Origin: Microvirga aerilata
Lineage (GTDB): Bacteria; Pseudomonadota; Alphaproteobacteria; Rhizobiales; Beijerinckiaceae
Assembly (NCBI RefSeq): GCF_016743775.1
Contig: NZ_JAEQMY010000002.1
Span: forward strand, 62,001 to 126,000
Direction of reading: 5' to 3'
Length of the DNA: 64,000 nt
Below the pieces are notes generated by a model, which worked only from the letters and a program-made list of their open reading frames with translations, was not told the origin of the DNA and searched no databases. Shown here in pieces: positions 1 through 7,167 of this stretch; within the stretch, counting starts at the first letter, position 1, and every line of letters starts with the position of its first letter. The translations under genes and the position numbers were made by a program.

Positions 1-1
1 A

Positions 2-256
2 GGCACCATCATCGGCTCCGGCACGGTCTCCAACAAGGACGAAGGCGGTGGACCGGGCAGGCCCATTGCCGAGGGCGGCCTCGGCTACTCGTGCCTTGCT
101 GAGCTGCGCACGGTGGAAACCCTGGTGCAAGGCGAGGCCAGGACGCCCTTCATGCGCTTTGGCGACACGATCCGCATCGAGATGAAGGACAAGGCGGGCC
201 ACTCCATCTTCGGCGCCATCGAGCAGGAACTGGCGGCCTACCGGAGGGAAGGCTGA
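2..256 (+). CDS. Fumarylacetoacetate hydrolase family protein, C-terminal part
   Basis: The reading frame is open from the window edge and covers the last 84 residues. The G-T-I-I-G-S-G-T-V-S-N start, the E-L-R-T-V-E-T stretch and the end G-D-T-I-R-I-E-M-K-D are typical of the C-terminal half of FAH-family proteins, which cleave or decarboxylate beta-diketo acids with a bound divalent metal. The metal-binding residues lie upstream of the window. The stop overlaps the next start by one base (TGATG), so the two genes are translationally coupled, probably in one catabolic operon. The exact substrate cannot be told from this fragment. Confidence 0.8.
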   Translation, partial: GTIIGSGTVSNKDEGGGPGRPIAEGGLGYSCLAELRTVETLVQGEARTPFMRFGDTIRIEMKDKAGHSIFGAIEQELAAYRREG

Positions 257-603
257 TGCTGCGCCTCGACCACGTTCAGCTTGCCATTCCAAAGGGCGCG
301 GAGGATCAGTGCGGGCGCCTCTATGTCGATTTGCTCGGCATGAAGGAAGCGCCCAAGCCTTCCACCCTCGCCGGGCGCGGCGGTCTTTGGCTGGAGAGCG
401 GGCCTGTGCGGATTCATCTCGGGGTCGAGGAGAAATTCAGCCCCGCCCGCAAGGCGCATCCGGCTGTTGCGACCGGCAATCTCGATGGCCTGGCCCAGAT
501 GCTGTCCGAAGCAGGCTGCGAACCCACCTGGGATGATGCCATTCCTGAGGTTCGGCGGTTCTTCGTCTCGGATCCTGTGGGCAACAGGATCGAGTTCTTG
601 TAA
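256..603 (+). CDS. VOC (glyoxalase/bleomycin-resistance fold) family protein
   Basis: A 115-residue protein of single-module VOC size. It opens M-L-R-L-D-H-V-Q-L-A-I-P and ends D-P-V-G-N-R-I-E-F-L, the usual closing strand of a VOC domain with the Glu that often binds metal. The family includes small dioxygenases, glyoxalases, epimerases and resistance proteins. The start overlaps the upstream FAH-family stop by one base, so the two probably serve one degradation route. Only one beta-alpha-beta-beta-beta pair set is evident, so it would need to dimerise to form an active site. The substrate is unknown. Confidence 0.8.
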   Translation: MLRLDHVQLAIPKGAEDQCGRLYVDLLGMKEAPKPSTLAGRGGLWLESGPVRIHLGVEEKFSPARKAHPAVATGNLDGLAQMLSEAGCEPTWDDAIPEVRRFFVSDPVGNRIEFL

Positions 604-626
604 GGGTGAGCCCTCTTGAGGGTGGG

Positions 627-654
627 CAGGCTGCCGAAAGGATCCGGCAGCCTG
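627..654. terminator. Hairpin between convergent genes
   Basis: A perfect 10-bp stem (CAGGCTGCCG / CGGCAGCCTG) with an 8-base loop lies 24 bases after the VOC stop and just beyond the end of the opposing DUF4142 gene. There is no good T-run on either side, so it is at best a weak bidirectional terminator. Confidence 0.5.
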
Positions 655-668
655 ATCTCCTGCTAAAT

Positions 669-1202
669 TCACATCGCCCGTGCGACGCCACCGCCGCCGA
701 TCGACTGCGCATGCTCGAGATGCATCTGCAGGTTCGGGAGGGTTGCGCCGGCAAAGTCGGCGAGGGGCTGAACGTCGCCGTTGGAGGCGTAGGACGAGAA
801 CAGCGCGATTGATTCCTGGTGCGACATGACCTGGGCGCTCATATAGGCCGAGTCGAAATCCGGGGCTGCCTGAACGGTGGCCAGCATCGCCTGGTGGCGG
901 GGGATCAGGGCGGGCGGCGGCATCGGCAGGCCCGAGCGGCGGACGACCGCCGCCATACGGCGGGTGGCCAGGTTGTGGTCGCGGATCATCTGCCGGGCGA
1001 AGCGGCGGACCTCCGGATTGCGGGCGCGCTGCAGGGCGAGACGGCTCGATTCGATCTCAAGGAGGTTGGACGAGGTCGCCGTCGGAACGAACACCGCCGC
1101 GCTGGTCACGGCCATTGGAGGTGGGGCCGACGCCATCGGGGTCATGCAGCCGGCAACGCCGAGCGCCATGGCGCTGGCGACAAGAGCTATCTTGAGGTTC
1201 AT
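669..1202 (-). CDS. DUF4142 family lipoprotein, probable stress protein
   Basis: A 177-residue exported protein. I chose the ATG that gives M-N-L-K-I-A-L-V-A-S-A-M-A-L-G-V-A-G-C, a lipoprotein signal with lipobox G-V-A-G-C, over a start 38 codons upstream that would bury it. GGAAGG stands upstream of this ATG. The mature part is an alpha-helical bundle of the DUF4142 type, with repeated helices such as S-R-L-A-L-Q-R-A-R-N-P-E-V-R-R-F-A-R-Q-M-I-R-D-H-N and a second H-containing helix. Family members are common in alphaproteobacteria and often belong to stress regulons. An EcfG-type promoter lies 53 bases upstream and supports that role. The biochemical function is unknown. Confidence 0.82.
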   Translation of the reverse strand: MNLKIALVASAMALGVAGCMTPMASAPPPMAVTSAAVFVPTATSSNLLEIESSRLALQRARNPEVRRFARQMIRDHNLATRRMAAVVRRSGLPMPPPALIPRHQAMLATVQAAPDFDSAYMSAQVMSHQESIALFSSYASNGDVQPLADFAGATLPNLQMHLEHAQSIGGGGVARAM

Positions 1203-1255
1203 CGCAGGGGTTCCCTTCCTGTGCCCGATCCCTATGGCCGAGCTGACGCACCCGA

Positions 1256-1281
1256 AACGAGGGAACATCCTCCTAAGTTCC
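1256..1281 (-). promoter_or_regulatory. EcfG-type general stress promoter for the DUF4142 gene
   Basis: Read on the minus strand, GGAAC (1277-1281) is followed after exactly 17 bases by CGTT (1256-1259). This is the consensus for EcfG, the alphaproteobacterial general-stress sigma factor. The -10 lies 53 bases from the chosen ATG at 1202. Confidence 0.7.
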
Positions 1282-1287
1282 TCCGTC
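1262..1287 (+). promoter_or_regulatory. Possible divergent EcfG-like promoter toward dodecin
   Basis: On the plus strand GGAAC (1262-1266) is followed after 17 bases by CGTC, one base off the CGTT consensus. It overlaps the minus-strand promoter almost entirely, so one site could fire both ways. The dodecin start is about 113 bases downstream. Confidence 0.35.
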
Positions 1288-1399
1288 GTCTCATCAATTT
1301 TTTCTAATCGGCCCATCCTGACGAAATCGCCCGGCCAGCCGTGGCCGATCTCACCGGGTGCCCTAGATCCGTGCGTCCCCGAAAATCATGGAGCGCCCA

Positions 1400-1618
1400 A
1401 TGGATGATCACGTCTACAAAGTCGTCGAGCTCGTCGGCTCATCCACGGACAGCATCGAGGACGCGATTCAGACCGCGATCCAGCGGGCGAGCCAATCTTT
1501 GAGAAATCTGCGCTGGTTCGAGGTCATCCAGACCCGCGGCCATGTGGAGAACGGCGAGGTGCGCCACTATCAGGTCGTGCTCAAGGCAGGCTTCACCCTG
1601 GAAGCCGGCGCTGAATGA
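1400..1618 (+). CDS. Dodecin family flavin-binding protein
   Basis: A 72-residue protein matching the dodecin size and pattern: [15 protein letters not shown], then [13 protein letters not shown] and the Trp-bearing strand L-R-W-F-E-V. Dodecins form dodecamers that bind and store riboflavin or other flavins, with that Trp stacking on the isoalloxazine ring. I chose the second ATG because GGAG sits about 8 bases before it; an ATG four codons upstream is the alternative. It is divergent from the stress lipoprotein and may share its promoter region. Confidence 0.88.
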   Translation: MDDHVYKVVELVGSSTDSIEDAIQTAIQRASQSLRNLRWFEVIQTRGHVENGEVRHYQVVLKAGFTLEAGAE

Positions 1619-1764
1619 CGCCTCGTCTCGGCCCTGGGCTCGAGGCCTGAACCGCGACGGCCTGTTCGCCCCTCCGACCGGACCGACCGAATGGCATGAG
1701 GCGTGGAATGGGGCGGTAGGCCTCGATCGCCCGCCTGCGCATGCGCCAATCCTTGATCGGGCAC

Positions 1765-1789
1765 GGAACTTCCCGCGCGTCCCGTGCTT
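1765..1789 (+). promoter_or_regulatory. Weak EcfG-like promoter candidate before the SDR gene
   Basis: A perfect GGAAC (1765-1769) is followed after 16 bases by GCTT, a poor match to CGTT. Spacing to the ATG at 1816 (about 27 bases) is right for a promoter, but the -10 mismatch keeps this tentative. Confidence 0.25.
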
Positions 1790-1815
1790 AACGGGGTCAT
1801 TCGAGGAGCACCGCC

Positions 1816-2664
1816 ATGAGCCAGTCCGATCAGGAACACATCCAACCCCCCGGCACCGAAGCGGAGATGACGCCCCAGGCGGATCACGGCGAGGCGAGTT
1901 ACCGCGGCTCCGGCAAGCTCACCGGGCGCGTGGCGGTGATCACCGGAGGCGACAGCGGTATCGGGCGAGCGGTGGCGATCGCCTACGCCCGCGAGGGCGC
2001 GGATCTCCTGATCAGCTACCTGAACGAGCAGGAGGACGAGGATGCCCGGGAAACCGCGCGCCACGTCGAGGCGGCTGGGCGGCGCTGCGTGCTGATGCCC
2101 GGCGACATCGCCGAGGCCGCCCACTGCCGTGCAGTCATCGACCGGGCGGTGAGCGAGTTCGGCCGCATCGACATCCTGGTGAACAACGCCGCCTTCCAGC
2201 GCACCTATGAGAAGCTGGAGGATATTCCGGACGAGGAGTGGAGCTATACGTTCCGCACCAACATCGAGGCCATGTTCCACCTCTCCAAGGCCGCCGTCCC
2301 CCACATGAAGCCGGGATCGTCCATCATCAACACCACGTCGATCCAGTCGGACAAGCCGAGCCCCATGCTGCTCGCCTATGCGTCCACCAAGGGCGCCGTC
2401 TCCAACTTCACGGCGGGCCTCGCCCAGATGCTGGGCGACCGGGGCATCCGGGTGAACGCGGTGGCGCCGGGCCCGATCTGGACGCCCCTGATCCCCTCCA
2501 CCATGCCGGACGAGAAGGTCAAGAATTTCGGCAAGGACACGCCCCTTGGCCGCGCCGGCCAGCCCAAGGAGCTCGCCGGCATCTACGTCCTGCTCGCCTC
2601 CGAGGAGGGCAGCTACATGACCGGCGGCATCTACGCCGTCACCGGCGGGACCCCATTGCTATAA
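1816..2664 (+). CDS. SDR family oxidoreductase (glucose/ribitol dehydrogenase-like, YghA type)
   Basis: A 282-residue classical short-chain dehydrogenase with an extra polar N-terminus of about 35 residues before G-K-L-T-G-R-V-A-V-I-T. It shows the cofactor loop T-G-G-D-S-G-I-G-R, the V-N-N-A-A structural motif, the catalytic Y-A-S-T-K, and P-G-P-I-W-T-P-L. This extended form resembles YghA and Bacillus general-stress dehydrogenases, which use NAD(P)H on carbonyls. A good Shine-Dalgarno (GAGGAG) precedes the ATG. The neighbours suggest stress control, and a weak EcfG-like -35 lies upstream. The natural substrate is unknown. Confidence 0.88.
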   Translation: MSQSDQEHIQPPGTEAEMTPQADHGEASYRGSGKLTGRVAVITGGDSGIGRAVAIAYAREGADLLISYLNEQEDEDARETARHVEAAGRRCVLMPGDIAEAAHCRAVIDRAVSEFGRIDILVNNAAFQRTYEKLEDIPDEEWSYTFRTNIEAMFHLSKAAVPHMKPGSSIINTTSIQSDKPSPMLLAYASTKGAVSNFTAGLAQMLGDRGIRVNAVAPGPIWTPLIPSTMPDEKVKNFGKDTPLGRAGQPKELAGIYVLLASEEGSYMTGGIYAVTGGTPLL

Positions 2665-2719
2665 AGGCGGTACGGAGCCCAGCCATCGGCGCGGGCCGAA
2701 TGAGCCCGTAGGCTATGCG

Positions 2720-2747
2720 CCATCCTCTGCCGGTGAGCAGAGGATGG
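2720..2747. terminator. Bidirectional hairpin between convergent SDR and RTX genes
   Basis: A perfect 11-bp stem (CCATCCTCTGC / GCAGAGGATGG) with a 6-base loop lies between two converging stop codons. There is no strong T-run. Its position argues for a shared terminator. Confidence 0.6.
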
Positions 2748-2762
2748 GCAATTCACCGATCT

Positions 2763-4859
2763 TCAGATCACGAAGAAATCTGCCGCCGTCATTTTCAGGT
2801 TCTTGCCGAGGGCTGCGATCTGCACCTGACCCTTCCCGCCGGCCCCATCCTGGTCGTAGTAGAGCTTCCCGGTTTTCTTGTCGTAGACGACCCGGTCTTC
2901 CTTATCCTGGGCCCGCGTGGCGGTCACGAAGGCGTCGGAGTCAAGCTTCTGAGGCTTGGCGAGACTGCCCTTGCTGCCGAGAGCCTTGAACACCACATTG
3001 TCGAGCCAGATGCTGTCGTCACGAACGACGAAATCGTCGATGGCATCCACATTCGTCCGTCCCGTCCGGGCGTTGAACACGAACACATCGCTGCCCGCGC
3101 CTCCGGCCAGCATGTCCCTGCCGTCACCGCCATAGATCGTGTCGGCGCCCGCTTCGCCCTGGAGCACATCGGCCCCTGCCCCGCCCTGCAGGACAAAGGG
3201 CGCGGCCTCCACCTCGTTCGTCACCGCGATGGCAAAGGTCTGTGTCGTCACGCCTTGGTAATCGTCCTGGGCCTGAACGGTCACGCTGTGCTGGCGGACG
3301 GCTTCGAAATCGACCGCGTTGGCCACAACGAGCTTGTTGCCGACGATGGCGAAGGGGCTGCCCGCACTGAGGCTGTATCTGACATCATCCCCATCCGCGT
3401 CCTGCGCCGAGAGCGTTGCGACCACGCTGCCGACCGACGCGTTCTCCGCAACACTCGTAGCCGAAAGGGCAAGGCCTGTCGGGGCTGAGTTGGTGAGAGC
3501 GTTCACGCCGTCATCGAACTTCAAGAAGCGGATGTTCTTGAGCTGATCCGTCCCGTCCACCGCACGGGCGCCCTGGCCCGTGACTGTTACGCCGCCGCTC
3601 ACATTCTGGATGCGATAATCGGCACGGCTGCCCGCGTAGACGGCGGTGTTGGTGCCCGTGCCGCCATCCAGGGTGTCGTTGCCGGCGTTGCCCTGGAGCG
3701 TATCGTTGCCGCCGGCTCCTTCGAGCAGGTTGGCTGCGGCGTCGCCTTTGAAGACGTCGTTACCCGCGCCGCCGCGCAGGTTCTCGATGCCACCAAGCTT
3801 GTTCCAGCCATAGCCGGTGTTCTGGCGCTCAATCCCTAGCGAAAGATTGACCATTGCACCTATGGTGCCGGAGAAGACGGCCGCGTCCGTGCCGAGACCA
3901 CCATCCAGTGTATCATCTCCGAGGCCGCCCTCAAGGGTGTCATTGCCTGCATTTGTCGATATGCTGTTGTTTGCTTCACTTCCAATTATGTGATCGCGGC
4001 CCGCACCGACTTCGATGTTCTCGATGTTCAGGAACGTCTTTTTTCCATACCCCGTGGATTGCTCATGGGTCAGTCGCAGGTCCAGCGTAAGATCGCGATC
4101 CGGACCTTCGATTCTCATGGTGTCTTGACCATCCCCACCATCGATCGTGTCGTTTCCACCCGCAACTGCAAAGGTGTCATTGATTGCACTACCAAAGGCT
4201 TGATTGTTGCCGGGGCCGAAATCGACATACCCGTTGATTAGCTGCCCTAAACGCCCATCAAAGAAATCATCTCCGTCTCCTAAACTGATGGAACCGCGGA
4301 TGAGGCCTGTATTGATAATAGTGTCCACCCCATTCGAGCCACTAATTCCAAGATAAGTTCCGTCACCTCCAGTTCCACCAAAAATTTTACCTGTATTAAA
4401 AATGTAAGAATGCGCATCGGATACAAAATTAACTGCACTGGAGCTGGTCGCTGCAATGATAGTCCCACTTTTCAGGATCGAAAGATTACGTCCCTGCAAA
4501 GATATACCACCGGCTGTTTTTCCGAAGATGTATCCTTCGTTTGTGACCGCCTGATCTGCAGAGCTGTCCCCCCAAAGGCTAACTCCGCCGTCTTCTCCGT
4601 GGACAGATCCTGTCGAGCCAACCGACACATTGTTCGCGCCAGTCAGCGACTTATTACCGAACGCTCCCCCTGAAACACTGCCCATGATCGTTACGGTCAG
4701 ATTAGCGTTGCGGGCATGAATGCCATTCGCAGTAGGGCCTGAAGCAGAAATGGAACCTGTGCTTTCAACGATCAGTAGATCGCTAAATCCAGTGATCTCG
4801 ATACCGTGCGTTTCCCCTGTTCGTATCGGAAGAACAGTATTCACGATAAATGTAGCCAT
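2763..4859 (-). CDS. RTX/cadherin-type calcium-binding secreted protein
   Basis: A 698-residue acidic repeat protein without a classical signal peptide, starting M-A-T-F-I-V-N-T-V-L-P. An in-frame ATG 19 codons earlier is less likely. Residues 1-220 are low-complexity beta-helix-like repeats. Hemolysin-type nonapeptides (G-G-x-G-x-D-x-L) recur around 230-420, for example G-G-N-D-T-I-D-G-G-D-G. A cadherin-like domain follows (A-P-T-G-L-A-L-S-A-T-S-V-A-E-N, near 460-550), then more RTX repeats (L-Q-G-G-A-G-A-D-V-L-Q-G). The C-terminal module of about 100 residues resembles the end of the RTX protein at 32230-33900, so it is probably the type I secretion signal. Such proteins fold on calcium outside the cell and often act in adhesion. 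No type I exporter genes are nearby. Confidence 0.85.
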   Translation of the reverse strand: MATFIVNTVLPIRTGETHGIEITGFSDLLIVESTGSISASGPTANGIHARNANLTVTIMGSVSGGAFGNKSLTGANNVSVGSTGSVHGEDGGVSLWGDSSADQAVTNEGYIFGKTAGGISLQGRNLSILKSGTIIAATSSSAVNFVSDAHSYIFNTGKIFGGTGGDGTYLGISGSNGVDTIINTGLIRGSISLGDGDDFFDGRLGQLINGYVDFGPGNNQAFGSAINDTFAVAGGNDTIDGGDGQDTMRIEGPDRDLTLDLRLTHEQSTGYGKKTFLNIENIEVGAGRDHIIGSEANNSISTNAGNDTLEGGLGDDTLDGGLGTDAAVFSGTIGAMVNLSLGIERQNTGYGWNKLGGIENLRGGAGNDVFKGDAAANLLEGAGGNDTLQGNAGNDTLDGGTGTNTAVYAGSRADYRIQNVSGGVTVTGQGARAVDGTDQLKNIRFLKFDDGVNALTNSAPTGLALSATSVAENASVGSVVATLSAQDADGDDVRYSLSAGSPFAIVGNKLVVANAVDFEAVRQHSVTVQAQDDYQGVTTQTFAIAVTNEVEAAPFVLQGGAGADVLQGEAGADTIYGGDGRDMLAGGAGSDVFVFNARTGRTNVDAIDDFVVRDDSIWLDNVVFKALGSKGSLAKPQKLDSDAFVTATRAQDKEDRVVYDKKTGKLYYDQDGAGGKGQVQIAALGKNLKMTAADFFVI

Positions 4860-5243
4860 GAGCTGCCCCAAATGTCCTTGCAATAAAGGTCGGCAGCAAC
4901 TTGCCACAGAAAGCATGGCCCGCGCCCCCTCCGTTCAGGGAGGAGGCGTCGCGTTTTTTGCCAATGCTTACCCTGAAGCAGCAGGGTTATGCTGAGGGTC
5001 GCACCCTTCCTTCGCGGCCCTCACAATGTTCGAGCCGCCAAGAAGGCGCAGGATACGGTCTTCTAGGCTTAAGCTTGAAGCCAAACGGCGTATAGTGAGA
5101 AGGGTTTGCGAGAGGAGGAAGGCCTCCAACCGAAAGGTCTGATAGGCCTCCGCAATGCCGCGTCCTGATCGGCAACGGCAAGCACGCTGCAACCGCCTTC
5201 ACGCGGGAGAAGGCTTGGCCCACGGGGGCAAGGCTTCAACAGC
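4860..5243. other. Intergenic region without a supported gene
   Basis: This 384-bp gap lies between two minus-strand genes. Short open frames here have no good ribosome-binding site or family resemblance. It should hold the promoter of the RTX/cadherin gene and the end of the ABC-F transcript, but I see no clear motif. Confidence 0.5.
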
Positions 5244-7055
5244 CTACCCCTCCAGATCCTCGCGCAGCATTTCCAGCTCAAGCCAGCGCTCCTCAGCCGC
5301 ATGCAGCTCCGTCTGCAACTGCGTCAGAGCATCCATCGCCTTCTGGAAGCGCGCGGGATCGCGGGCGTAGAGATCCGCGTCGGCGAGGATGTCCTGGACC
5401 TTGGCGATCTTCGCCTCCAGTTCGCTCATGCGCTTCGGCAGGGCCTTGAGGTCGTGCTGCTCGTTGAAGGAGAGCTTGCGCTTGCCCGGTGCCGGGGCAG
5501 AGGCCGCAGGCTTGTCGGCGTTCCTGGGCTTGGCCTCCTTCTCGACGACGCGGGCCTGCACGCCGCGCCCGCGCTGGGCCACCATGTCGGTGTAGCCGCC
5601 CGCATATTCGAGCCAGCGCCCCTCGCCTTCCGACACGAGAATGGAGCTCACCGTGCGGTCGAGGAAGTCGCGGTCGTGGCTCACCAGGATCACGGTTCCG
5701 GAATAATCCTGGATCATCTCCTCCAGGAGGTCGAGGGTCTCCAGGTCGAGGTCGTTGGTGGGCTCGTCGAGCACCAGAAGGTTCGAGGGCTGCGCGAGCG
5801 CCCGGGCCAGCATCAGGCGGTTGCGCTCGCCGCCGGAGAGCACGCCCACGGGGGTGCGGGCCTGCTCGGGGGAGAACAGGAAGTCCTTCATGTAGCCGAT
5901 CACGTGCTTGGTCTGGCCGCCGATGGTGACCGTGTCGCCGCGCCCGCCCGTCAGGGTCTCGGCGACCGTGGCGTCAGGGTCGAGGCTCGCCCGGCGCTGG
6001 TCGAGGGTGACCATCTGCAGGTTCGAGCCGAGGCGCACCCGGCCTTCGTCCGGCGCGAGAGCGCCGGTGAGCATGTTGATGAGGGTGGTCTTGCCCGCCC
6101 CGTTCGGGCCGATGATGCCGAGCCGATCCCCACGCAGGACGCGTAAGGACAGGTTCGTCACGATGGGGCGGTCGCCGTAGGATTTCGCGATGCCTTCCGC
6201 CTCGACCACGAGGGTGCCGGACTGTTCGGCCTCGGCCAGGCTCACATTGACCGTGCCGACCGCGCGGTTGCGGTCTCGGTACTGCTGACGCATGGCGTGG
6301 AGATTGCCCAGGCGGCGCACGTTGCGCTTGCGCCGGGCAGTCACGCCGTAGCGCAGCCAGTCGGCCTCGGCCACGAGCTTGCGTCCGAGCTTGTGATGCT
6401 CGGCCTCCTCCTGCTCCAGCACCGCATCGCGCCACTCCTCGAAATGGGCGAAGCCCCGGTCCATGCGCCGGGTCTTGCCCCGGTCGAGCCAGACGGTAGC
6501 CTGGGACAGGCTCTCCAGGAAGCGCCGGTCGTGGCTGATGAGGACAAGCGCCGAGCGCAGGCTCTTCAGCTCGCCTTCGAGCCACTCGATCACCGGCAGG
6601 TCCAAGTGGTTCGTGGGCTCGTCCAGGAGGAGGATGTCGGGCTCGGGCGCCAGCACGTGGGCCAGCGCCGCCCGGCGGGCCTCGCCGCCTGACAGGGCGG
6701 CGGGCACTTCCTCGCCGGTCAGGCCCAGCTGCTCCAGCAGGTAGCGCGCCCGGTAGGGATCGTCCCCCGGCCCGAGGCCCGCCTCCACATAGGCGAGCGT
6801 GGTGGGATAGGCGGCGAGGTCCGGCTCCTGCGCCAGATAGCGCACGGTGGCGCCCGGCTGCACGAAGCGCTTGCCCCGGTCGGCCTCGACAAAGCCTGCG
6901 GCGATCTTGAGCAGGGTGGACTTGCCCGAGCCGTTGCGGCCGACGAGGCAGGCCCGCTCGCCTGGGGAAACCGAGAGGTCCGCGCTCACGATCAAGGGCG
7001 TGCCGCCGAAGGTGAGCGCCGTATCCTGAAGAGATAAAAGAGGAGGAAGTGCCAT
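5244..7055 (-). CDS. uup: ABC-F family ATPase, Uup-like
   Basis: A 603-residue soluble ATPase with two ABC domains and no membrane segments. Domain 1 has Walker A G-R-N-G-S-G-K-S-T (about 39-47), signature L-S-G-G-E-A-R-R and Walker B I-L-L-L-D-E-P-T-N-H-L-D. Domain 2 has G-P-N-G-A-G-K-T-T, L-S-G-G-E-R-N-R and L-L-V-L-D-E-P-T-N-D-L-D. A charged linker joins them. After an Ala/Pro/Lys-rich stretch, the last 70 residues are a coiled coil beginning K-R-K-L-S-F-N-E-Q-H-D-L, as in Uup. ABC-F proteins act on the ribosome or on branched nucleic acids rather than in transport. The gene stands alone and is divergent from the sensor kinase. Confidence 0.9.
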   Translation of the reverse strand: MALPPLLSLQDTALTFGGTPLIVSADLSVSPGERACLVGRNGSGKSTLLKIAAGFVEADRGKRFVQPGATVRYLAQEPDLAAYPTTLAYVEAGLGPGDDPYRARYLLEQLGLTGEEVPAALSGGEARRAALAHVLAPEPDILLLDEPTNHLDLPVIEWLEGELKSLRSALVLISHDRRFLESLSQATVWLDRGKTRRMDRGFAHFEEWRDAVLEQEEAEHHKLGRKLVAEADWLRYGVTARRKRNVRRLGNLHAMRQQYRDRNRAVGTVNVSLAEAEQSGTLVVEAEGIAKSYGDRPIVTNLSLRVLRGDRLGIIGPNGAGKTTLINMLTGALAPDEGRVRLGSNLQMVTLDQRRASLDPDATVAETLTGGRGDTVTIGGQTKHVIGYMKDFLFSPEQARTPVGVLSGGERNRLMLARALAQPSNLLVLDEPTNDLDLETLDLLEEMIQDYSGTVILVSHDRDFLDRTVSSILVSEGEGRWLEYAGGYTDMVAQRGRGVQARVVEKEAKPRNADKPAASAPAPGKRKLSFNEQHDLKALPKRMSELEAKIAKVQDILADADLYARDPARFQKAMDALTQLQTELHAAEERWLELEMLREDLEG

Positions 7056-7167
7056 TCCCCGTCACCTGACACCTCTTAGTCGCAGATGCAAGACCGCTCA
7101 GGGTTGTTACGGGGTGGACGCTTCGCCGTCTTTGTGGTCCCCTGACGGGGTTAAGCTGAGCGTTTGG

